From Bin87 sp034420475 (GTDB lineage Bacteria > Chloroflexota > Dehalococcoidia > Lucifugimonadales > UBA3495): a stretch of 64,000 nucleotides of DNA. Position numbers and translations under genes: made by a program. The stretch lies in the NCBI GenBank assembly GCA_034420475.1, contig DAOULH010000009.1:124001-188000 (forward strand), given 5' to 3'. Shown one piece after another: positions 48,522 to 58,000 of the stretch. The notes under the pieces were generated by a model. That model saw only the letters and a program-made list of their open reading frames with translations, made no database searches and had not been told where the DNA came from. The number at the start of each line of letters is the position of its first letter. Position 1 is the first letter of the stretch.

Positions 48522-49058
48522 ATGATCATCGCAGTAATCGGCAACTACGATCCGCCGCCCCATGTGTACGCGCTGGCCGAGGGGGTCGGCAAGGAACTGG
48601 CCCGGCGCGGCATCACTTTGGTCTGCGGCGGGCTGACCGGCGTGATGGAAGCGGTATGCAAGGGCGCCAAGTCGGAGAACGGCACCACCATCGGCATCCT
48701 GCCGGGCGGTTCCCCGCATACCGCCAACGAGTGGGTTGACTTTCCCGTGGCGACCAACATGGGCTTCGCAAGGAACGTGGCGGTGGTGAGCACCGGGCAG
48801 GCGGTGATCGCCGTGGGCGGCGCCTTCGGGACCCTATCGGAAATCGCCTACGCGCTCAGCTACGGCATTCCGGTGGTCGCGCTGCACAGTTGGCCGCTGA
48901 CCTTGCGCGGTGACGGTCTGCCGGTGGGCGACAATTACATCATCGCCGATGACCCGTCCGACGCCGTGGACAAGGCGGTGGCCGCCGCTCTCGCCCGCAC
49001 CGACGAAACCCAGACCGTCGCCTTCTCCGAACCCCTGCCGGAGGTGCCCAATGGCTGA
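48522..49058 (+). CDS. LOG/TIGR00725-type SLOG family protein
   Basis: 178 residues from ATG 48522; ATG 48504 would add six. Rossmann-like SLOG fold: MIIAVIGNYDPPPHVYALAEGVGKELARRG, LVCGGLTGVMEAVCKGAK, GILPGGSPHTANEW, and AVGGAFGTLSEIAYALSYGIPVV with the GGxGTxxE motif. LOG proteins bind nucleotides and some cleave nucleoside 5'-monophosphates to release cytokinin-like bases. The TIGR00725 subgroup is uncharacterised. Enolase overlaps its end by 8 bases, so they are translationally coupled. Confidence 0.85.
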   Translation: MIIAVIGNYDPPPHVYALAEGVGKELARRGITLVCGGLTGVMEAVCKGAKSENGTTIGILPGGSPHTANEWVDFPVATNMGFARNVAVVSTGQAVIAVGGAFGTLSEIAYALSYGIPVVALHSWPLTLRGDGLPVGDNYIIADDPSDAVDKAVAAALARTDETQTVAFSEPLPEVPNG

Positions 49059-50349
49059 TGCCACCATCGCATCCGTAATCGGCCGCGAAGCCCTGGACTC
49101 CCGGGGCAACCCCACGGTTGAGGCGGAGGTCACCCTGTCCGACGGCAGCGTCGGCCTGGCCCTGGTGCCCTCGGGCGCCAGCACCGGGAGCTACGAGGCC
49201 CTGGAACTCCGCGACAGCGACCGGACCCGCTTCGGCGGCAGCGGCACCTTGACCGCCGTTGCCAACGTGAACGACCGCATCGGCCCCGCGCTGTCCGGAG
49301 CGTCGGCGCTGGACCAGGCTGCCATCGACCGCCGGCTGAACGAGCTGGACGGCACCGACGACAAGAGCGGCCTGGGCGCCAACGCGGTGCTGGCCGTTTC
49401 CATGGCGACCGCTCGCGCCGCCGCCGTGTCCGCAACCGGGGGTTCGCTATGGCGACACCTGGCGAACGGCGGGCCGGTGAGTCTGCCCGTGCCGCTGCTG
49501 AACATCCTCAACGGCGGCCGGCACGCCTCCAACTCGGCCGACGTGCAGGAGTTCATGGTCGCCCCCGCCGGGTTCGACCGCTTTTCGGATGCGCTGCGCG
49601 CCGGAGTGGAGATTTACCAGGCGCTGAAGTCCATCCTGAGGAGCGGCGGGCACAACCTGAACGTGGGCGACGAGGGCGGCTTCGCCCCGACCCTGCCGTC
49701 CAACCGCGACGCCATCGAGGTGGTGCTGCGGGCCATCGAGTCTGCCGGATACCGGCCGGGCGAGCAGGTGCACATCGCCCTGGACGTGGCGGCGTCGGAA
49801 CTGTGGGACGCCGATGCGTCGAACTACCACCTGGAGCGGGAAGGCGTGTCGCTCGATGCCGGGGAACTGGTGGATCTGTACGCTCAGTGGTGCGCCGAGT
49901 ATCCTATCATCAGCATCGAGGACGGCCTGTTTGAAGACGATTGGGCCGGCTGGTCCACCATGACCCAACGGCTCGGCGATTCGGTGCAACTGGTCGGCGA
50001 CGACCTGCTGGTGACCAACATCGGCCGGCTCCAACGGGGCATAGATGAGAAAGCCGGCAACGCCATCCTGCTCAAGCCCAACCAGATCGGCACGCTGTCC
50101 GAGACCGCCGCCGCCCTGGAGATGGCCCGGAACGCCGGCTGGACCGCCGTGATGAGCCACCGTTCCGGCGAAACCGAGGACACCACCATCGCCGACCTCG
50201 CCGTGGCCTGGAACGTCGGTCAGATCAAGACCGGCGCGCCGGCGCGGTCCGAACGGGTGGCGAAATACAACCGCCTGCTGCGCATCGAAGCAGAGCTGGG
50301 CGATGCGGCCCGGTACGCGGGGATGGGGGTGTACGGAGGATTGACGTGA
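49051..50349 (+). CDS. eno: Enolase
   Basis: 432 residues, full length. It converts 2-phosphoglycerate to phosphoenolpyruvate in glycolysis/gluconeogenesis. REALDSRGNPTVEAEV, VPSGASTGSYEALELRD, the metal ligands in ISIEDGLFEDDW and VGDDLLVTN, and the active-site LLKPNQIGTLSE, then SHRSGETEDTTIADLAVA, are all present. ATG 49051 has GGAGGTG 5 bases upstream, inside the LOG gene. A second glycolytic gene (GAPDH) follows 750 bases later. Confidence 0.98.
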   Translation: MADATIASVIGREALDSRGNPTVEAEVTLSDGSVGLALVPSGASTGSYEALELRDSDRTRFGGSGTLTAVANVNDRIGPALSGASALDQAAIDRRLNELDGTDDKSGLGANAVLAVSMATARAAAVSATGGSLWRHLANGGPVSLPVPLLNILNGGRHASNSADVQEFMVAPAGFDRFSDALRAGVEIYQALKSILRSGGHNLNVGDEGGFAPTLPSNRDAIEVVLRAIESAGYRPGEQVHIALDVAASELWDADASNYHLEREGVSLDAGELVDLYAQWCAEYPIISIEDGLFEDDWAGWSTMTQRLGDSVQLVGDDLLVTNIGRLQRGIDEKAGNAILLKPNQIGTLSETAAALEMARNAGWTAVMSHRSGETEDTTIADLAVAWNVGQIKTGAPARSERVAKYNRLLRIEAELGDAARYAGMGVYGGLT

Positions 50350-50380
50350 CGGGACACTGTGGATAGGGTGTGTAGGAATT

Positions 50381-50617
50381 GTGGACAGCGTCCCAGCGGA
50401 ATTGGCGGTTGGCGTGGCCTTGGCCATTGCAATATACAAGGTCGCCGCACAACTACTGCGGCTCATCCCGCCCGATGAGGCAAAACAAGGCGCGTATCGC
50501 TATCTACGTTACGCCATAATAGCGGCGGTAGCCTTGCTGACCTTGGTTGTGCTGTGCACAGTCGTAGGTCTATACCTTGCACGCGCGCTCATTGGAGCGT
50601 CGCCGGCGCCATTCTGA
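50381..50617 (+). CDS. Small two-helix membrane protein
   Basis: 78 residues from GTG 50381, unknown family. Two hydrophobic segments (about 8-25 and 44-68) flank a charged loop RLIPPDEAKQGAYRYLRY. It follows enolase by 31 bases and its 3' end overlaps the convergent gene at 50570. No ribosome site is clear. Function unknown. Confidence 0.45.
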   Translation: MDSVPAELAVGVALAIAIYKVAAQLLRLIPPDEAKQGAYRYLRYAIIAAVALLTLVVLCTVVGLYLARALIGASPAPF

Positions 50618-50929
50618 AACAGCCTTGATGCCGATCCGCGCTATAGGATAGGTCAAAGACGCCAGACCGACCAAGCCCACGCTGAAAACCACAATCCCGA
50701 TGATCGTTATCGGGTAAATCCCGATCCAGCGTCCCAAGTAGGCTGCCAATGCGCCGAAAATCACTAACCAGGAAATGATGGAGAATGTTTTCTCCACCTC
50801 GACGAATTCTTGCCACCAAGTATCGCCCGTAGAGATGGCCATCTCCGGCCCCTCGTCTGCAGGCGGCGACGGTTCCGTCATCCGAGCATTGTTCAGCGGT
50901 TGCGCTTGTTGCACTTCCGGCGTAGCCAT
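50570..50929 (-). CDS. Two-helix membrane protein of unknown function
   Basis: 119 residues, unknown family. A Pro/Glu-rich N-terminal 45 residues are followed by two hydrophobic segments (about 50-68 and 74-95, IGIYPITIIGIVVFSVGLVG) and a basic tail EWRRRRSNERACKV. Its end overlaps the plus-strand gene at 50381-50617 by 48 bases. It is divergent from GAPDH. Either gene of the overlapping pair could be real; this one looks more protein-like. Confidence 0.5.
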   Translation of the reverse strand: MATPEVQQAQPLNNARMTEPSPPADEGPEMAISTGDTWWQEFVEVEKTFSIISWLVIFGALAAYLGRWIGIYPITIIGIVVFSVGLVGLASLTYPIARIGIKAVSEWRRRRSNERACKV

Positions 50930-51096
50930 GATCGCATTGTCCTCCGTTTCGACTATACCAGCGCTGACCGTGCGCTGACAAACCGCCCTACCGTCCTTCT
51001 CCAGTGGTATAATCCGCCCCGCCAGGCGCGCTGCGGGATGCTTCGCTTGCCTGTCATTGCATTGGCCACGTTTGAACTGATGGGAGGCATTCCACG

Positions 51097-52104
51097 ATGG
51101 CGACGCGCATCGGTATCAATGGGTTCGGGCGGATCGGACGTTTGGTCGCCCGGGCAGCACTTTCGCCCACGTACCACGACCGCTTGGACCTGGTTGCGGT
51201 CAACGGACTGGGAGACTCCGATACCGCTGCCCATCTTTTCAAATACGACAGCACCTACGGCCCCTACGCCGGCACGGTGGGGACCGACAACGGCAACATA
51301 GTCATCGATGGCAAGTCGGTGCGAATGTTCCAGGAAGCCGAGCCGGCCAACATCCCCTGGTCCGAGATGGACGTCGATATCGTGGTGGAATGCACCGGCC
51401 GCTTCACCGACGCCGCCAAGGCGGCGGCCCACATCGACAGCGGCGGCGCTGACAAGGTGATCATCTCGGCCCCGGCGCGCGGCGCGGACGCCACTATCGT
51501 GCTCGGCGTGAACGACGAGGTGTACGACGATGGAGAGCATCGCATCATCTCCAATGCCTCCTGCACCACCAACTGCTTCGCTCCCATGGTCAAGGTGCTG
51601 CACGACGCTTTCGGCGTCGAGCGCGGCCTGATGTCCACCATCCACGCCTACACCAACGACCAGAGCATCCTGGACCGCAACCACCGGGACCTGCGCCGGG
51701 CCCGGGCCGCGGCGCAGAACATCATTCCCACCAGCACCGGCGCGGCCCGTTCCGTCGGCGTGGTGCTGCCTGAACTCAACGGCAAGCTCCACGGCATCGC
51801 GTACCGCATCCCCACGTCCATCGGATCCGCCACCGACTTCGTTGCCGACCTCAAGCAGAACGTCACCAAGGACGAAGTCAACGCCGCTTTCAGGGCCGCC
51901 GCCGAGGGGCCATTGAAGGGCATACTGGAATACACTGAGGACCCCATCGTCAGTTCCGATATTCGCGGCAACACGCACAGCTGCATCTTCGACGGCCTGA
52001 GCACCATGGTCCTGGACGACAGCATGGTCAAGATCCTGGGTTGGTACGACAACGAGTGGGGATACTCCTGCCGCACCGCCGACCTGTGCTGCCTGATTTC
52101 GTAG
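51097..52104 (+). CDS. gap: Glyceraldehyde-3-phosphate dehydrogenase, type I
   Basis: 335 residues. RIGINGFGRIGRLVARAAL binds NAD(P); the catalytic Cys lies in ISNASCTTNCFAP and the His in TIHAYTNDQ. The C-terminal WYDNEWGYSCRTADL is standard. The phosphate-binding PTSTGAARSVGVVLPELNGKL is present. Where many enzymes have AVND after the Rossmann beta-2 strand this one has AVNGLGD, so the cofactor preference is not clear. TATAAT at 51008-51013. ATG 51097. Confidence 0.97.
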   Translation: MATRIGINGFGRIGRLVARAALSPTYHDRLDLVAVNGLGDSDTAAHLFKYDSTYGPYAGTVGTDNGNIVIDGKSVRMFQEAEPANIPWSEMDVDIVVECTGRFTDAAKAAAHIDSGGADKVIISAPARGADATIVLGVNDEVYDDGEHRIISNASCTTNCFAPMVKVLHDAFGVERGLMSTIHAYTNDQSILDRNHRDLRRARAAAQNIIPTSTGAARSVGVVLPELNGKLHGIAYRIPTSIGSATDFVADLKQNVTKDEVNAAFRAAAEGPLKGILEYTEDPIVSSDIRGNTHSCIFDGLSTMVLDDSMVKILGWYDNEWGYSCRTADLCCLIS

Positions 52105-52120
52105 TAATCCCTGGCGGTTG

Positions 52121-55100
52121 ATGCGTTCACCTCCAATGGACGCCCGGCGGCTTCGCCTTTTAGCCCCCCTGCGCAGGCGGTGGGGGCCTAATTTTCTGCT
52201 GCCCGCCCTGCTGATCGCCGCGCTGGCCCTCCGCCTGCACGGCATCGACTGGGACGACGGCCACGGATTCCACCCGGACGAGCGGTCGTTTTACCTGCGC
52301 GCCGACGATATGTTCCGCGTGCTAACCCAGGCGCCGGGACACGAGACCTGGCTGGCCGAATGGCCCGAAATGCGGGTCGGCCTGCCCAACATCGAAACCT
52401 CCCTGTCAGCGAAGCATAGCCCCCTCAACCCGCACTGGTTCCCGCTGGGCAGCATCCTGATCTACGCGCTGGTGCTGATCCGCTCCGTTGCCGAGTTGTT
52501 CACCGACTGGGGCGCTATGGATATGCGGTTCGCCGGCCGGGCCCTGGCGGCGCTGGCCGATACGGCGTCGGTGGCCCTGGTGTTCGCCATTGGCCACCGG
52601 ATGTACGGACGCTGGACCGGCCTGCTGGCGGCGGCACTCACCGCCTTTGCGGTCATCCACATTCAGCACGCGCACTTCTACCGGCCGGAACCCTTTACCG
52701 TGCTCACATCGTTGGCGGCGCTGTGGGCCATGCTCCGGTTCATGGACACCCTTCGCATCCGAGACGCCGCCCTGCTGGGCCTGCTGGTGGGCCTGGCCAT
52801 GGCGCCCAAGGTGTCGGTAGCGCCCATCCTGGCGCCGCTGGCCCTGGTGTTCCTCTGGACCTGGAAAGACCGCGCCGGCGGGCGATGGTCTGATCTGACG
52901 GTGTGGTCAGCCGTGAGGTTCGCGCCGACGGTTCTGGCGGCCGGCGTGCTGGCGTTGGCCACGTTTTTCGTCACCACTCCGTATGCGTTCCTCGACTTCG
53001 GTGCGTTCCTTGCCGACATCAGGGCCCAGGCGGAGATGGCGCGCGAGGCCGGCCACTGGCCCTTCACCTGGCAATACGCCGACACGCCGGCCTTCTGGTA
53101 TCAGATCCGGCAGACTTCGGTTTGGGGGTTGGGCATTCCGCTGGGCATCGTTGCCTGGCTGGCCGCGCCGTTCACCGCGTGGATGGCGTGGCGCGGCGGG
53201 TTGGCGCAGCGATTCGACCTGCTGCTGCTGGCCTGGGCCGTGCCCGCCTTCGTGTTCCTGGAGTTGTTCGAGGTCAAGTTCCTGCGCTACGTCTTTCCGC
53301 TCATGCCCTTCTACGTGCTGATGGGAGCGCGGATGCTGGTCGCCCTCGTGGAATGGGCGCAGGGCTGGAGGAGAACACATCGCTCGGATTCTGGCGCTCT
53401 GCCCGACGACGCGCCGTTTTCGGAGGAGTGGCACGCCACGCCGCCCACCATCGGCGATGACCTGATCTTCGACGAACCGATCTTCGGCGACGACGCCCCA
53501 TTTTCCGAAGAGTGGCACGCGACGCCGCCCACCGGCGGCATGGTGGTGTCGGCAACCGGGCGGCCGGTGGAACCCGACGATCTCGCACACCGTCGGCCCT
53601 CGCGTTGGCAAAGGGCTGCGGGCGTGGGCCGGCGGTACGCCTACCCGGTCAGCATCGCGGTTCTGGCCATCGTGGTAGTGTCCACCGTTCTCTACGCCCT
53701 TGCCTTCTCCAGCATCTACGGGCGTCCCCACACTGCGGTCGCCGCGGCGGAATGGATCAACGCCAACGTTCCGTCCGACGCGACCATCATCAACGGCGGC
53801 TCCTATTGGGACGAGCGCATTCCCGATCTGGGCAGGTACGACGTCTGGACGTTTCCCGCCTACCATCCCGACAGCGACCGCAACAAAATCCCCGAGTTGG
53901 TGGGCCGCCTGTCGTCAAGCGATTACATCGTTTTCTATTCGAACCGGGCCTACGGATCGGTGGCCCGGCTGCCCGACGAATACCCGCAGAGTTCGGCGTT
54001 CCTCCGCCTGCTGTTCGCCGGCGACCTGGGCTACCTGGTGGAGCGGTCGTTCTCCTCGTATCCGTCGTTGGCCGGCTTCGAGCTGCGGGATGACCCCTAC
54101 GGCCGCGCCGGCCTTTCCGCGCCAGTACGCGCCGAGGATAGCTTGCCGGAACCGGGGGATGGTATCGGGCTGAACCTCGGATACGCGGACGAAAACGTCA
54201 TCGGCTATGACCACCCGCAGGCGCTGGTGTTCCGCAACATCGACCGGCTGTCCACCGGCGAAATCCGGTCTCGCATCGACGATGCCTCAGTACAAGGCGA
54301 GGAAACTCCACCGCTGATGCTGCCTCCGGATGCGCTGCTGGCACAACAGGACGGCGGCACTTGGTCGCAGGTGTTTCGACAGGATGGCTGGCCGAATCGC
54401 GTGCCCTGGCTCAGTTGGTTCCTGGCGCTGGAGGTTATTTGCCTGATCGCGTTCCCCTTCACCTGGTGGGTGCTGCGGCCGTTGCACGACCGGGGGTTGC
54501 TGTTTTCACGGGCGGTTGGACTGCTGCTGGTGGCGTGGGTAGCATGGATGCTGGTCAACTCCGGCGTCGTGCAGTTTTCGCTGGCGGCCATAATTTCCGC
54601 CATGCTGATCGTGGCGATGCCATCGGCCGTAGTCCTGGCGGTCAGTTGGCGGGAAATGGCCGGATGGCTTCGGGAGCGATGGCGCATGGTCATTGTCGCC
54701 GAGTCGCTGTTCGTGCTGGCCTACCTGGCCTTCGTGCTGATCCGGGCGGCCAATCCGGACCTGTGGCACCCGTGGCGCGGCGGCGAGAAGCCCATGGAGT
54801 TGGCTTACTTCACCGCGGTTGCCCGCTCCTCGGCGCTGCCGCCATACGATCCGTGGTTCGCCGGCGGCTATCTGAACTACTATTACTGGGGCTACTTCAT
54901 CCTCTCCATTCCTACGCGCCTGACCGGCATCCCGCCGGTGATAGCGTTCAACCTGGCGGTGCCGACGCTTTTCGCCCTGACGGCCACCGGCGCCGGCGCG
55001 CTGGCGTACTACTTGGTCAAAGCGACCCGGGCGGTTCTCGCTCAGGACCCGTCGGCCCCGGACCCGCCGGGTCGTAGCTGGCAGCAGGCGCTTCCCTGGA

Positions 55101-56851
55101 GCCGCAGACGACGGTGGCTGCCCGGCGGCGCCGCGGTGGTTGGCCTCGTCAGCGCCGTGATGGTGGCGATTGCGGGGAACCTGGACGGACCGGTCCAGCT
55201 GTTCCACATCCTGTCCGACCGCGTCAACGGGATTCCTGTGACCTTGTCGGCTTTCGATTTCTGGCAGAGCAGCCGCGCCATACCGGAGATTCCGAGCTTT
55301 GAACCCAACGCGCTGACCCCGTGGCTGGAGGCGCGCGATCACGTTGAGCATGGGTTTCACATCACCGAGTTCCCGTATTTCACCTTCCTCTTTGCCGATT
55401 TGCACGCCCACATGATGACCATGCCCTTCGCGCTGCTGGCGGTGGCTTTGGGATTCGCCGCCCTGCTCGGCGTGTCGAAGCGTGGCCCGAGGAGCGTCTG
55501 GACCTGGGTGTGCGTCGCCCTGATGGGCTTGGCAGTAGGGAGCCTCTGGGCCATCAACTCGTGGGAATATCCGGCTTACGCGCTGCTCATGGTCGGGTTC
55601 GCCGTGGCCGCGGCGTGGATGATGCCCGGCAAGCTCAAGGTGAGGGTGGCTCTTGGCATCGCCCTGACGATGGTTGCCGTGGTGGTCAGTTACGTCGCCT
55701 ACCTCCCGTTCCATAGCGCTACCGAGACGTTCGGCACGAGCATCGAACCAACCCGGTGGCGCACTCCATTGACCAACTACCTGCTGATCCACGCGCTGCC
55801 GCTGTTGGCGGCGTTGGCGCTGCTGTCGGCGACTTTGCCGCGAGCATTCGCCCCGCTGGTGGCGCGAATCAGATCAGCAACCCCGGTTCTGGCGGCGCGC
55901 CAGTGGCTCCTGGCGGGGGTGTTAGCCGGCTTCGTACTGTCGGGTTACTTCTGGGCCGCGGGCTTCCTGACCGCCGGAGCGCTCATGGTTTTGCTGACGC
56001 TGACCTGCTGGGCGCTGGCAGCCGCGTTGCTGGATGGCGACGAGTCGACCACTCGCTCCGACGTGGCGGCGCTGGGAATGCTGGCCGTCGGCCTGGCCAT
56101 CGGCATCGGCGTGGACTTCGTTCGGGTTGAAGGGGACATCGCTCGGATGAACACCCTCTTCAAGTATTACCTGGTGGCGTGGCTGCTGCTGGGCGTGGCC
56201 GGCGCTTACGGTTTCTGGCGCGGCTGGACGGCATGGGGTCCCGGTCAACGGGCCTACTCGGGGGAGATTCGCTCGGCGTTTGCCGCTTTGGTGGCGGTGG
56301 TGGCGGTCGGCGCGATGGTCTATCCGGTATTGGCGACGCCGGTGCGCATCCAGGACCGTTTCCACTCCACGCCGTTGACCCTGGACGGGGCGGCGTGGAT
56401 GCCGGACGCCGTGCACTGGGAGCGCGACGAACTCATCGAGATGCGCTGGGACGCCGACGCCATCCGCTGGTTGCAGGACAATGTGGCCGGCTCCCCGGTG
56501 GTGCTTGAGGCCCACGGCGACCAGTACCGCTGGAACGGCCGCGTGTCGGTGTACACCGGGCTGCCTACCGTGATCGGTTGGCCGTGGCACCAGATACAGC
56601 AGCGCAACGACTGGGACCTGATACAGCGGCGGGCGCGGGACGTTTCCAGCATCTACAACACGCTGAGCAGGAAAGCGGCCCTCGATCTTATCGACGAGTA
56701 CCGGGTTCGCTACATCGTGGTAGGCGACCTGGAACGGATCTATTATCTCCCGCACGGTATCGAGAAATTCGACCGGATGGTTGAGGATGGCGCTCTCGAA
56801 CTGGCTTACGCCAACGACCGGACCACCATCTACCGCGTTGCGGATCGGTAA
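52121..56851 (+). CDS. DUF2298 (Chlor_Arch_YYY) protein fused to an N-terminal GT39/ArnT-like glycosyltransferase
   Basis: 1576 residues with about 25 hydrophobic helices. Residues about 20-430 resemble ArnT/PMT membrane glycosyltransferases: DGHGFHPDERSFYLRADD (acidic pair in the first loop) and AFAVIHIQHAHFYRPEP. A hydrophilic linker near 430-470 contains the 15-residue peptide DDAPFSEEWHATPPT twice. Another extracytoplasmic region follows (about 540-760). From about 790 the DUF2298 half has PYDPWFAGGYLNYYYWGYF, ITEFPYFTFLFADLHAHMM and AINSWEYPAYALL, its hallmark motifs. In other genomes the two halves are often separate adjacent genes. Probably builds or transfers a surface glycan. ATG 52121; TTG 52118 and ATG 52136 are alternatives. 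Confidence 0.85.
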   Translation: MRSPPMDARRLRLLAPLRRRWGPNFLLPALLIAALALRLHGIDWDDGHGFHPDERSFYLRADDMFRVLTQAPGHETWLAEWPEMRVGLPNIETSLSAKHSPLNPHWFPLGSILIYALVLIRSVAELFTDWGAMDMRFAGRALAALADTASVALVFAIGHRMYGRWTGLLAAALTAFAVIHIQHAHFYRPEPFTVLTSLAALWAMLRFMDTLRIRDAALLGLLVGLAMAPKVSVAPILAPLALVFLWTWKDRAGGRWSDLTVWSAVRFAPTVLAAGVLALATFFVTTPYAFLDFGAFLADIRAQAEMAREAGHWPFTWQYADTPAFWYQIRQTSVWGLGIPLGIVAWLAAPFTAWMAWRGGLAQRFDLLLLAWAVPAFVFLELFEVKFLRYVFPLMPFYVLMGARMLVALVEWAQGWRRTHRSDSGALPDDAPFSEEWHATPPTIGDDLIFDEPIFGDDAPFSEEWHATPPTGGMVVSATGRPVEPDDLAHRRPSRWQRAAGVGRRYAYPVSIAVLAIVVVSTVLYALAFSSIYGRPHTAVAAAEWINANVPSDATIINGGSYWDERIPDLGRYDVWTFPAYHPDSDRNKIPELVGRLSSSDYIVFYSNRAYGSVARLPDEYPQSSAFLRLLFAGDLGYLVERSFSSYPSLAGFELRDDPYGRAGLSAPVRAEDSLPEPGDGIGLNLGYADENVIGYDHPQALVFRNIDRLSTGEIRSRIDDASVQGEETPPLMLPPDALLAQQDGGTWSQVFRQDGWPNRVPWLSWFLALEVICLIAFPFTWWVLRPLHDRGLLFSRAVGLLLVAWVAWMLVNSGVVQFSLAAIISAMLIVAMPSAVVLAVSWREMAGWLRERWRMVIVAESLFVLAYLAFVLIRAANPDLWHPWRGGEKPMELAYFTAVARSSALPPYDPWFAGGYLNYYYWGYFILSIPTRLTGIPPVIAFNLAVPTLFALTATGAGALAYYLVKATRAVLAQDPSAPDPPGRSWQQALPWSRRRRWLPGGAAVVGLVSAVMVAIAGNLDGPVQLFHILSDRVNGIPVTLSAFDFWQSSRAIPEIPSFEPNALTPWLEARDHVEHGFHITEFPYFTFLFADLHAHMMTMPFALLAVALGFAALLGVSKRGPRSVWTWVCVALMGLAVGSLWAINSWEYPAYALLMVGFAVAAAWMMPGKLKVRVALGIALTMVAVVVSYVAYLPFHSATETFGTSIEPTRWRTPLTNYLLIHALPLLAALALLSATLPRAFAPLVARIRSATPVLAARQWLLAGVLAGFVLSGYFWAAGFLTAGALMVLLTLTCWALAAALLDGDESTTRSDVAALGMLAVGLAIGIGVDFVRVEGDIARMNTLFKYYLVAWLLLGVAGAYGFWRGWTAWGPGQRAYSGEIRSAFAALVAVVAVGAMVYPVLATPVRIQDRFHSTPLTLDGAAWMPDAVHWERDELIEMRWDADAIRWLQDNVAGSPVVLEAHGDQYRWNGRVSVYTGLPTVIGWPWHQIQQRNDWDLIQRRARDVSSIYNTLSRKAALDLIDEYRVRYIVVGDLERIYYLPHGIEKFDRMVEDGALELAYANDRTTIYRVADR

Positions 56852-56885
56852 GATCGGGTGTCGCGCTCGACCTGCAGGGTTGATG

Positions 56886-56975
56886 GCGCGGCGATCTCGT
56901 TCTCGCTGCGGCGTCCGTTGCCCTGACGAGGTTGCCACGCTACGCTCGCAATGACGGTTTCGGTGAAACCGGGTG
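56886..56975. repeat. GCAATCTC-family repeat, copy 3 (partial)
   Basis: GGCGCGGCGATCTCGTTCTC (56884 onward) leads into GAGGTTGCCACGCTACGCTC and GCAATGACGGTTTCGGTGAA, resembling the arms and right end of the element at 14977-15223. The left arm is eroded and no terminal direct repeats were found. It occupies most of the gap 56852-57067. Confidence 0.6.
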
Positions 56976-57067
56976 CGCGTGAGGTCTCCGGTTGAGTTGC
57001 CCAGGGAGGGGATGAACCCACCTCTGGTAAGATGCCCTCAGAATATTTTTCGACTGCGAGGTGACCC

Positions 57068-57874
57068 GTGCTCTTTCCGGACCCATCGACGGATCGGCTG
57101 CTGGCAAATCTGGATGCGGGACAACCCTCCCTCTGCGCTTACGTGTTCAGTCACCCGAACATGGTGGAGGTAGCCGGCCTGGCAGGTATCGACTGCTTCA
57201 TGGCCGACATGATGTTCACCGCTCACGATTGGGACAACATCGCCCACCTGATAAGGGCGGCCCGGGGTACGGGCATCTCTCCCATGATACGGGTGCAGGC
57301 TTTTCCGTGGGCCACCGGCGCCGACCGGCGCACCGTTTCCGACGCAGCCCGCGCCTTATCCCTCGGGGCCACGGCCGTCACGGTTTCGGTGGGCTCAAAA
57401 GAGGAGGTGCAGGAATTGATGGGCCTGCGGGAGGACTGGCACCGCCTGATCCATCTGCGCCGTTTCGACACCGCCGAGGACTTCCCGGAGTTCAACCGCA
57501 AGACTCGTGAAGGGACTCTGGTCGTGCCAACCGTGGAGAGCGAGGGCGGCCTGCGAGACCTGGACGACATCCTGGCTATCGACGGCATCAGGTTGGTGTG
57601 GTTGGCCGCAGGTGACGTAACCAAGATCCTGGGCGTGCCTTTCAAGTACGAAGACCCCAAAGTGATGAGGCTGTTGGAGAACGCCGTAAAGACTGCGGAG
57701 AAGCACGGAGCGGCCATCATGTACAACATGGGCCTGGACTCGCCGGACTTCGACGCGATGGCAGCATCGGCGAGACGCTACTTCGAGGTCGGGGTGCGTG
57801 TGGTCGGCCTGGGGGCCATGGAGTGGCACGCGCAGATGGCACTGCAGCAAATCCGCCGCGGCGCCATCGGGTAA
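57068..57874 (+). CDS. HpcH/HpaI aldolase-family protein
   Basis: 268 residues, TIM-barrel class II pyruvate aldolase relative. PTVESEGGLRDLDDILAIDG supplies the metal Glu and LVWLAAGDVTKILG the Asp; MIRVQAF has the family Arg. However the usual DxEH general-base region reads MADMMFTAHDW, so the catalytic His may be missing and a shifted His used or the activity changed. GTG 57068 follows GAGGTGA. It sits after the repeat element. Role in organic-acid cleavage is inferred. Confidence 0.78.
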   Translation: MLFPDPSTDRLLANLDAGQPSLCAYVFSHPNMVEVAGLAGIDCFMADMMFTAHDWDNIAHLIRAARGTGISPMIRVQAFPWATGADRRTVSDAARALSLGATAVTVSVGSKEEVQELMGLREDWHRLIHLRRFDTAEDFPEFNRKTREGTLVVPTVESEGGLRDLDDILAIDGIRLVWLAAGDVTKILGVPFKYEDPKVMRLLENAVKTAEKHGAAIMYNMGLDSPDFDAMAASARRYFEVGVRVVGLGAMEWHAQMALQQIRRGAIG

Positions 57875-58000
57875 GGCGTCGATGGGCGCCGCCGGAACGC
57901 CTGTCGGCTGCGATGAGCAAATGACAACCTCCCGAGTTCTGAACACTTGTTGACTTGGCTACGGAGTTGAAGGCCGCCCGTGAATTGATAGACTGGACAC

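Noticed and set aside
54506..55792. 428-codon minus-strand frame opposite the DUF2298 gene
   Set aside because: Antisense of a long hydrophobic coding region; composition artefact.
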